37,211 nt of DNA from Azolla pinnata (lineage: Eukaryota; Streptophyta; Polypodiopsida; Salviniales; Salviniaceae): positions 10,402-47,612 of the forward strand of contig JBBBWG010023557.1 of NCBI GenBank assembly GCA_037176905.1. The letters are read 5' to 3'. Shown in pieces: positions 1-7,821 of this stretch (its first letter is position 1; every line of letters starts with the position of its first letter). The notes below the pieces were generated by a model that had not been told where the DNA came from, made no database searches, and was given only the letters and a program-made list of their open reading frames with translations. Position numbers and translations under genes: made by a program.

Positions 1-174
1 TTCTTGCAGGAATAAGGGAGTGGTCTGTACAATAATATTACCTTCCAGCTCCAGGTCCATACAAATTTAGCAAACAAACCTTTCAAAATCAAGGTGATTC
101 TTGCAGGAATAAGGGAGTGGTCTGTACAATAATATTACCTTCCAGCTCCAGGTCCATACAAATTTAGCAAACAA
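1..174. repeat. Exact 77-bp direct duplication (1-77 and 98-174)
   Basis: Bases 1-77 recur without a mismatch at 98-174, separated by 20 bp. The second copy is followed at once by GTATAAGAGACAG (175-187), which equals the last 13 bases of the Tn5 mosaic end. The first copy starts at the first base of the window, so its true left limit is unknown. No coding content was recognised here. An assembly or library artefact is more likely than a biological repeat. Confidence 0.9.
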
Positions 175-258
175 GTATAAGAGACAGCTACAGATGCTGG
201 CTGGGTTCTCATTTCGTCGAACCAAGCTTTTGCTTACAGAATAACCGGTTCCGAAATC

Positions 259-2274
259 TTACCGATGTTGGTGCTGCAACCAGTCCCCACCTTGCACGGG
301 ATTAGATCGGTCTGCGTCTGGCCGATGATACACATACGATCGAACACGCTGCCCGGATTCTGTAACTACCTGCTCATCAAACAAAAATTTCTCGTTTCAA
401 CATCCCAGAGATTGGATTGTGTACATCGATCGATGGTGGAATTAATTAATAAGCTTCAAATTAGAGGCATATGAGAGACAAATTCATCGAGGAGACTACA
501 CAATCAGAAATTGCCACTTGGATACTAGCAGGATTCTTCTCTATGACACATAAAAGAGCATATAGAACCTTTTGACATCATATTCCATGACAGAACATAT
601 CGTGCAGAGACAAGAAAATAAGCAATCGAAAAGACTTTCACAACGGAGAGAACAAGCCAATCAGTAAGTTCATTAGAAATCTACCCGAAAGCTCCTCTTT
701 TGCTTGCGACATGATGTGGCTAAGGGCTCCTCTCTTACACTCTTACATCCTCGAGCTCTTAGAACGCTAAGAAAGTTATACTCGATGTGAGATTCAATTT
801 GATGAGCATATTAATCTTAAATTCCCAAACTGTTTCTCGGTCTTTCTTTCTGCAAATCACTGACCCAGTTCTCCGGTTTTCTATGTTGAATCCCCGCACA
901 TTTCAAAGATTCACACAATGTGACAGATTTTGGATCAAACATGGGAGAAAAAAAATACAAATATGTTCATTACAACCTGGAAATAACTCATTCTATGCCA
1001 TGCAAGTGTCCAAGTAAGTTAATAGATGGATGGCTAGCCTATGCGCTTGGAGCTGTTGAGAGGCAAACATAGAATGCTTCGACATCACACATTGCACGGG
1101 CATAATTGACCGTGGATCCGACACCCAGTTTAGAATTTTTGAACTATTCCATAGTCTCCCAGGATGCAAAATGATCATCGAAAGTTTCGTCAAGCTCTGA
1201 TGGAAGGACTAAGGAGCATGCATCACAACCAAACTCTTAGTTTCCAGGCACGAATTTCGCAAAGCAAAATAAGAGCATGTGATTTCAAAGGACCATATTT
1301 CATGCCTTTTGCCAATAGGAGTACCAAACTCATTCAACGGACGGAGAAAAGAAGCAAAAACATCGGTTCAGATTGTTGAGTTATATATGTACACGCACCT
1401 CGACTATGTCTCGCTCGTAGAGGTTCGGCGAATACTCTGTTCTCTCAAAGCTATCGAGCAGCCCATGGATACGATCCGAGGAAGTTCCAAGCGGCAAGGT
1501 ATAGCCCAGAACAGCATGGCCAGATTCTTCGAGCCTTAGCGCAGCATGCTGCCTTCCATCCACCTGATCACACATGCCCCCATAGACATGCATACATACA
1601 TGACCAGCAGAGAATGAGATCCCATCCAATCAGCTACTCCATTAACCATTACACATACAGAAACACATATTGATACATACAGAAACACATACATATGTAT
1701 GTACGTACTTATGTATGTATGTATGCACATTCATTTCATACATTCATAGGTAGGTACACAAAAATGTCCAGAGATACGCCTTTCAACAACTTCCAAGCCA
1801 AATTCAGTTCTCCCTTCTCCTCAGTGCCTCCATGTTTCTGAAACCAAATGGCTCCTCAAAGAGCAGCTGCAATGCCAATGAAAGCATCCGCTTTGTGCCG
1901 TATTGACAGCGAACTGCCGCTCTTTGTCGCACATACGCGCAGGCCGGATACATACCACATGCGTACATACATACACATACCACATGCGAGCATAGGCGGC
2001 ATGCACCCAAGAATTCGGGGCAGGGGGAGGGAAGGATGGGAATCAGACATACATTGCAGGCGTAGAGGCGGGATCCAAGGAGCCATGCGCGCGAGGCGCC
2101 ATTGGGAGGTGGAGTCGGGGGCGTGATGTCGGGCCTCGAGTCGCCGTACACAAACAGGTGGTGAGGAGAAGGGGAGGGAGCGGAGGAGAGATGGTCGTGG
2201 ATGGGCTGATGTTGACGGGGAGGAGGAGGAGGAGGAGGATCGGCGGTCGCCTGATCGCGCAAGGGCATCCCCAT
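259..2274 (-). CDS. Gamma-glutamylcyclotransferase-like (GGCT/AIG2-like) protein, three exons
   Basis: Exons on the minus strand are 2274-2053, 1563-1399 and 369-259. All junctions are phase 0 with GT-AG borders, giving 165 residues. The N-terminus is Pro-rich (a run of seven Pro near residue 13). The GGCT-fold signature FVYGDSRPD lies near residues 41-49, then SRAWLLGSRLYA, then ALRLEESGHAVLGYTLPLG in exon 2. LLDSFERTEYSPNLYERDIVE fits the conserved segment around the family's acidic residue. Exon 3 adds SYVYHRPDADRSNPV and GGDWL, typical of plant members near the C-terminus. GGCT-fold enzymes release 5-oxoproline from gamma-glutamyl peptides or glutathione in the cytosol. The substrate cannot be told from sequence, and the usual YGTL/YGSL loop here reads YGDS. 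Intron 1 holds an ACAT-type microsatellite and intron 2 is about 1 kb. The gene is divergent from H2A.X, 2 kb away. Confidence 0.85.
1626..1750. repeat. ATAC/ATGT microsatellite in the GGCT-like intron 1
   Basis: This is an imperfect run of ACACATAC, GTATGTAT and similar 4-bp units inside the first intron. Similar units recur in many places in the window. The short ORFs across it are by-products of a 4-bp repeat that has no stop codon in any frame. Confidence 0.8.
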
Positions 2275-2310
2275 GGCCGAGCTCGATGCTCTGCTCTGCA
2301 GACTCAGAAG

Positions 2311-2392
2311 AAAACGAAGAAGAAGAAGAAGAAGACGAAGACGAAGAAGAAGACGAAGAAGAAGACGAAGAAGACGAGGAAGATATCTTGTC
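2311..2392. repeat. GAA/GAC triplet tract upstream of the GGCT-like start codon
   Basis: About 80 bp of GAAGAAGAC-type triplets. On the minus strand, the coding strand of the neighbouring gene, it reads as a CTTCTT pyrimidine tract roughly 40-120 bp before the ATG at 2274. It probably lies in the 5' leader or core promoter. Confidence 0.85.
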
Positions 2393-2400
2393 TTTGATCA

Positions 2401-2525
2401 AACGATTAATGTTAATTAGACAATTAGTGCTAATCACCCAATTAGTGCTAATCAAGCCATTATTGCTAATCAACCCATTAGTGCTAACCAATCAACTGGT
2501 GCTAATCAATCCATTCGCGTTAATC
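2401..2525. repeat. Short tandem array with palindromic ATTAGTGCTAAT core
   Basis: About six imperfect units of roughly 18 bp. Two carry an exact ATTAGTGCTAAT (2423-2434 and 2441-2452), in which ATTAG and CTAAT are inverted. Later units are diverged (TATTGCTAAT, TTAGTGCTAAC, TGGTGCTAAT). The array ends in a GATCGATCGAT run near 2530. It sits between the divergent GGCT-like and H2A.X genes. Function is unknown. Confidence 0.8.
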
Positions 2526-3142
2526 CATCGATCGATCGATTTAGCCGAGCGCGTTCGCGGGCCATTCGCCTATCGTGCATTAACATTCATCCGTTTAAAA
2601 ACGGGGAATCGACGAGTCTTTGCATCGAGCGCTCGTTTACTGTTAAACCGATCGAGTTGAGTGTCGGTCGATGGATTAGTCGAGCGCGTTCGCATTCGCG
2701 TGCCGTTGATCTGTTCGTGGTGTTTGATCGGGATCGAGGCTCTGCTCGAGCGCTCTCCGTTTTCGTCTTGTCCAACTCCAAGGGTCAAGTCGATACAAGT
2801 TTCTTATGTGTCAATCGCCCACGGCTACGGGGCTCGCGTGCTTCATCGAGCTCTTGAATTCCCCAATTTCGTGCGCCTGTTAGTTTGCGTTACTCTGTCC
2901 ATGCATACGGTCTATCAGATCACTCATCGACCAGCCCAAGCCGTGGGTCTATACGTGTATCTTCGCGCATTCCGAAACCTCGTTGATCTGTACGGTTTGT
3001 GCATTCCACATGTATTCGCATACTAATTAATCGCTCGCGTGTTAATAATTTGGTCAGAGCAAGTGCGTGTGTGTCGGATCAGTCTGTGCGATGGATGCGT
3101 GTGCGTGCGCTTGTGTATGTATGTGCTCGCGTATATATACGC
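2526..3142. other. CG-rich intergenic stretch, no gene recognised
   Basis: There are many TCGA, GATC and GCGCG words and one imperfect direct repeat: TCGATCGATTTAGCCGAGCG near 2533 resembles TCGATGGATTAGTCGAGCG near 2667. Small ORFs on both strands have no family resemblance and overlap one another. I see no coding gene or RNA gene. Confidence 0.5.
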
Positions 3143-3625
3143 ACAGAGCGTAACATTCGCAAGCTTCTGGCTTTTTTCAGACAGCGACTGTAAGCTTGCA
3201 GACGTTTGCGAATGTCATGCGTTTTTCTTCCCTTAATTTTTAATGAACAGAAAAAAGTCATAAAACTGTTTCCTTCTGTTTAGAAAAATCGGTTTATATG
3301 TCTTAAGATTTCGACGTTTGATTAAATTTACCAATCTTCTGGGTCTGAAACATACGACTTCCGGGCGATCTATGAGAACAGAAAAGGAGTTCAGCCTGGC
3401 ATCGATCGCAGCGAATCGCGTGAACGCAAATCTGGCGCTCGTGTTCGTTCAGCAGGCTAACAACCAAACGCTTATTCAGATGTCCAACGTGCGATTACGG
3501 ACAAAAGGATCGGTGCGGAACGTTCTCCGCGCCTTCTGCCGTCTCTCAATTTTTTCCACATTACAGAAAAACGCAGATCGATCTCGAATGCTCGAATCGT
3601 TCTCGATTGCGTCTGCAGCTTGCCA
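3143..3625 (-). repeat. Dispersed repeat, copy A (inverted relative to copy B)
   Basis: Read on the minus strand, this segment matches 24333-24574 on the plus strand at both ends. One end shares GCAAGCTGCA, then ACGC, ATCGAGAA and GATTCGAGCATT. The middle shares AACAGAAGGAAACA. The other end shares GACATTCGCAAA/AACATTCGCAAA and AGCTTGCGAATGTTACG. Copy A is about 240 bp longer inside. The last 60-80 bp form an imperfect hairpin (ACATTCGCAA against TTGCGAATGT) in both copies. No transposase or reverse transcriptase is visible. It could be a non-autonomous transposon, a SINE-like element or a segmental duplicate. Confidence 0.75.
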
Positions 3626-3712
3626 CAGAGCACTGCTTCATTCCTATGGGTATGGGTATGCATGCATGTGTACGTAGGAATGCATGCATGCATGGGGATG
3701 CATCACGTGTGT

Positions 3713-3857
3713 ACCCTAAACCCTAAACCCTACCCTAAACCCTAAACCCTAAACCCCTAAACCCTAAACCCCTAAACCCTAAACCCCTAAACCCTAAACC
3801 CCTAAACCCTAAACCCCAAACCCTAAACCCTAAACCCTAAACCCTAAACCCTAACCC
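3713..3857. repeat. Interstitial telomere array, (CCCTAAA)n
   Basis: About 145 bp of CCCTAAA units, with several 8-base variants (CCCCTAAA) and two short units. This is the plant telomere motif, here read as the C-rich strand on +. It lies inside a gene-containing scaffold, so it is interstitial. It is preceded by an ATGCATGC microsatellite and followed without a gap by a large palindrome. Confidence 0.95.
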
Positions 3858-3969
3858 GATTTTCAAACTAACCACGAACTTCGCCATCGCATACATACAT
3901 GCATGCATGCGCATGCACATGCATGCATGTATGGATGCGATGGCGAAGTTCGTTGTTAGTTTGAAAATC
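3858..3969. repeat. 112-bp near-perfect palindrome next to the telomere array
   Basis: The left arm starts GATTTTCAAACTAACCACGA and its reverse complement ends the feature at 3969 with few mismatches. The arms are about 55 bp each and include CGAACTTCGCCATCGCAT. The centre is ATGCATGC-rich and itself palindromic, so almost no loop remains. It can form a long hairpin or cruciform between the telomere array and the H2A.X leader. Confidence 0.9.
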
Positions 3970-3989
3970 CGTTTTCCCGCCAAAAAGCA

Positions 3990-4052
3990 CGTTCTTCTTC
4001 TTCGTCTTCGTCTTCTTCTTCTTCTTCTTCTTCTTCTTCTTCTTCTTCGCCA
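3990..4052. repeat. CTT triplet tract upstream of H2A.X
   Basis: A CTTCTTCGT-type tract lies 230-290 bp before the H2A.X ATG, probably in its promoter or 5' leader. On its gene's coding strand it has the same pyrimidine sense as the tract before the divergent GGCT-like gene. Confidence 0.85.
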
Positions 4053-4282
4053 TCGCCACGGCCCTGCGAGCTTTCCTCCGCGCTCCCGCTTCCGCATCTC
4101 CCAACGAACGCCTCACAGAGCTGGAGTGAAAGGCCTTCGCGCAGCGAGGAAGGAAGCATTCCACACATCAGACCAGGCATCGCCACCGCCACCGCCACCG
4201 CCATCGCTATCTGCTTCTTCTCCTTCTCCCTTCCAATTCTTCCTCTCCCATCGCTGCTTCGCAGGCCAACGAGGCGTCGGCC

Positions 4283-4886
4283 ATGGCAGCAGCATCGGGC
4301 GCCGGAGGCGGAGGCGGTGGTCGCGGCCGGAAGAAGAACGGCGGCAAGAGCGTGAGCAAGTCGGAGAGGGCAGGCCTCCAGTTCCCCGTCGGCCGCGTCG
4401 CCAGGTACCTGAAGCGGGGCCGATACGCGCAGCGCGTGGGCTCCGGAGCCCCCGTCTATCTCGCCGCCGTGCTTGAATACCTGGCGGCCGAGGTCTCTTC
4501 ATCTCTCCCCTTTTGATTCTGCGTCTCAAAACCCTAAACACATCCTTAACCCTAAAACCTTCGCCATGATCGATGTGGTGGTTAACACGCCGTCTTCTTC
4601 TTCTTCTCCTTCGTGCTTTCGCTCTCTCTTCTGTTGTGTACAGGTCCTGGAGCTCGCAGGGAACGCCGCCCGTGACAACAAGAAGACTCGCATCATTCCG
4701 CGCCATATCCAGCTTGCTATAAGGAACGACGAGGAGCTAGCTCGGCTGCTCGGCAATGTCACCATAGCCAATGGCGGGGTGCTCCCCAACATCCATGCCG
4801 TGCTTCTCCCTAAGAGAACTGCAGAATCAAAGTCGGCGTCATCAGGAAAGGGAGAAGATCCCATCAGCCAGTCGCAGGAGTTTTGA
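4283..4886 (+). CDS. H2A.X: Histone H2A.X, two exons
   Basis: Exons are 4283-4492 and 4644-4886, giving 150 residues. The 151-bp intron lies between Glu70 (YLAAE) and Val71 ([11 protein letters not shown]). The core H2A fold is complete: [14 protein letters not shown] in the alpha-1 region, [13 protein letters not shown], then [28 protein letters not shown] and the docking segment [14 protein letters not shown]. The C-terminal tail ends SQEF, the SQ-acidic-hydrophobic motif that defines H2A.X. Ser147 is the residue expected to be phosphorylated by ATM/ATR at DNA breaks. The Gly-rich N-terminus ([17 protein letters not shown]) also fits plant H2A.X. The intron carries a telo-box (AAAACCCTAAA, 4528-4538), a motif common in plant histone and S-phase genes. 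A CAT/CAG-rich trinucleotide tract follows the stop. Confidence 0.97.
4528..4538 (+). promoter_or_regulatory. Telo-box in the H2A.X intron
   Basis: AAAACCCTAAA contains the AAACCCTAA telo-box, a cis-element known from plant histone, ribosomal-protein and replication genes. A second near copy (TTAACCCTAAAA) follows about 20 bp later. An intronic site this close to the start could act in transcription, but the proximity of telomere arrays means chance retention is possible. Confidence 0.5.
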
Positions 4887-4975
4887 TAAGCATCATCATC
4901 ATCATCAGCATCATCATCATCAGCAGTAGCAGCAGCATCATCAGAAGCATCATCATCATCATCAACGACAACAAT
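4887..4975. repeat. CAT/CAG trinucleotide tract after H2A.X
   Basis: Imperfect ATC-ATC and AGC-AGC triplets start directly after the H2A.X stop codon, in the likely 3' UTR. The minus-strand Asp-rich ORF across it is a by-product of the repeat. Confidence 0.8.
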
Positions 4976-7740
4976 TGTGGTATCGTCGTTATGCATCATC
5001 TTCACCAATGACATAATAGCGACATCACCACCATCACGAAATCATACGCTATCTACATCCACAAAATCCTCTGTATTTTTGACAGTTCATTCGATTTGTC
5101 CACAAGCCATCACCACATCCACGTAAGTGCTCAACCTTTTTGACGGAAATTTTGATGTCCGCTATCTACTCTTCACGTAAATGTCTACGTCTCAACCCTG
5201 AGGCCTTCATCAGCAATGCCCATTCCACCACCAGCATCAACTTGTCTATTTTTGTATCATCATTGTCCTGACATGGTCATTGTCGTACCGTTTCATGTTT
5301 TCCGGGCATTACAATACCGTCTTCCTCATGTTGTCTCTCTGTCTCTCTCACATAGATGTGCTCGTTCATGGATCTTTACCTTGGCATGTACACGTTACAT
5401 GAACTATGTGAGGATGCATAGATGTCTTTTACCAATGAACATGCCGTGCCTTATCAGGATTCAAACCCATGATTTCAAAGGCAACTACGAGGATGGATAT
5501 TTCTTCATTTTTTGCTCGTTCCTACGGTTTGTCAAAGTGGTTTGAAATTTTTGTTTTTCTTTTAATATCAGAGGGCTGGGTCATCGGTGGCAGCTCATTG
5601 GTTTTGTTGCTTTATTATCATGAGGAGAATATTGCCCCATTGTAAATTCACTTTCGAACCATATTGGGTCATTGTATTGCTTAAATCACTTTCGAAGTAT
5701 ATTGGATCAAGTTTTTACCTTGCTTTTGACGTGTATTGCTAGGGCCATTTGCGAAATATGCTTTATCAACAGATCTTTGAATTAAACGGCAGATTATGCA
5801 CCTGCTTGTTCCGTTGTAAATTGGTTCTTGATATGGTTTTGGCAAATTGATTTTCAATTAGATGTTATTGCACTGGGCTTCAATGTATCTTAGACTTTTG
5901 CCAGATGTGCCCAAGGTTCATTTGTAACTCTGCGTGGATTGGGGACGGAAAATGTGGAAAGATTGTGAAGTTGACTGAGAAGCTAACATGATCAACTAGT
6001 GCTAACAGAATGCTAGACTGAGTTTATTGTACTGATAGCAGGTCATTGTCAACTACTGCAATTTTGCAGGCTAGAAAAATGAGGAACCTTATGCAACACC
6101 TCCAAAATTTGAGGTATTTGTAAGTATGTGAACGTGGATAGCTATGAAATGCAGTTGAATTGCTACAGAATGGAACTATTTGCTTTGTGATATATCCAAC
6201 AGATTTTGGGAAAGGAAAGTACAAAGCTTCACTTTCGTGCATTGCTCTTCTCACATGGTATGAATCAAAGTGATGGGGTATTCTTAAGTTTCCAAGAAAT
6301 GCCTGAAATGCCCTTCCTTCATTGTTCCAGGATGTCGTCTCCTTGGTTGAGGAAATCTAACGCGGAATCTTGTTATCTTTTGGAGGAATGAGCATCAGAA
6401 TCGAGTTTGCCAAATCCGGTTCCTTCGATTTGCATATTCATAATGACGATGGTGATGATGATGATGATGATTTCCTTTTGCTCTTTGTTGGGCAAAGGCA
6501 TTGACCTCAATCATGGATAGAATACGAATTGATAGAAAGGAAAGATAAAGCTATATACTGGTAAACAGACTTGCGGCCGGTGTTGTCGACATTCGCCACA
6601 TACAGCTGAATGAACATTGTGCCTGAATGAATCAGAGAGAAAGAATAAGTATACCACTTCTTTCTTCCACTGTATTCATATATATATATATATATACATA
6701 TATACACACCATGCTTCTCGAAGAAAAAGGGGAACATATCACTTAAGATATGGACGAATATGATCAAGATCAAGAAGTAAATTACTGTGAACAGATTGGG
6801 TTTAGCCTTTCATCATGATCATTCCAATGGAATTTGTGCTCATTCTCATGAAACACCCCCACTGTTAGTGCCCTTCTTTCAACTGCATATTTTTTGTGGT
6901 GGCCAGCTCATTTGGGCTTGTGTATGATATACCAACACATGCTTCATTCGCTACCGCTGCTTGGGTCAGGCATATATTACAATGCAATCAGCAGCCCCTT
7001 CTCCAATCATTGGTGTTTTCCAACATGAGGATGCGGCTTCATTCTGCGTCATTTTCTTGAGAATAGCTGAGCTGAGAACTTGCTTGATGACCTAGAACAG
7101 GTTGTAGATAGATTGAGGCGAGGAAAGACAGCGGGAGAGTGCTGTACTGGCCTTGTGGACCCACTCCACTACTACGTACAACATCGGCACGATTCCTTAC
7201 CTGGTACAGCTTCAAACATGGCAATTGCTTATATAAATTCGTGCTCACAAACCTTCTTTCATGTGAATGCTTCTTAAAGCTTTCGACACACACCCTCTCA
7301 TATTAGACCGCTACTAGTGGACGTTCTCGCCAGTCTTGTTGAAGGTGACTCAATATTACTTTTTGTTTCCTAAGCCTTAAGCAATGTTGCCAGTCATTTG
7401 AGCATTTTCATCCTTGTCAAGTCCAACCATTACAAATGCTTGAGCGTACTAAAGATCCATGCTGATCGATGAATGTGTGATCAACTGCATTCTGGTGGCC
7501 CTCTTCTTCTGTTTCGCTTAGAATCACTAGGCATGACTTATGTTGTTGGGGGGGGGGAGGGGTTTAAGCCAAATCATGTGGCAAACAGAACATCAAACAA
7601 TCTGGTTCCCAAACTTGTTCTTCTAGCTTTCTCCTGCATGCCAAATAAACCATGAATCTTTCAAACTTACTGCTGTAACAAGTTTGTGTCAGTTCTGTAT
7701 GCATTATAGGATCAGTACTAAACTCGCTTTCCTTCCTCTA
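4976..7740. other. Gene-poor intergenic region
   Basis: About 2.8 kb between H2A.X and the FUSC-type gene. It is AT-rich, with scattered short ORFs of no recognisable family, a GATGATGAT tract near 6450-6470 and an AT dinucleotide tract near 6679-6700. I found no tRNA, transposon protein or splice-linked exon chain. A noncoding transcript cannot be excluded. Confidence 0.5.
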
Positions 7741-7752
7741 TTGCTGCTTGGA

Positions 7753-7771
7753 GGGGGGGGGGGGGGGGGGG
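7753..7771 (+). repeat. 19-base poly-G run upstream of the FUSC-type gene
   Basis: An uninterrupted G run about 50 bp before the ATG at 7822, with a second run of nine G near 7551. If transcribed it lies in the 5' UTR and could form a G-quadruplex. The length is unreliable because homopolymers are a known sequencing weak point. Confidence 0.8.
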
Positions 7772-7821
7772 TTGGTTTTTCAATGCATGCATCAGGATAA
7801 AAGACAGGAGGCGAGAGAGCG

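Noticed and set aside
1144..1196. Alternative last exon of the GGCT-like gene (LDETFDDHFASWETME then stop)
   Set aside because: It has an AG border and can be phased with a weaker donor, but the exon at 259-369 restores the family's HRPDADRSNPV and GGDWL end, so that model is far better supported.
4526..5014. Minus-strand Asp-rich ORF over H2A.X
   Set aside because: It is antisense to exon 2 and to a CAT triplet tract. Its composition comes from the repeat.
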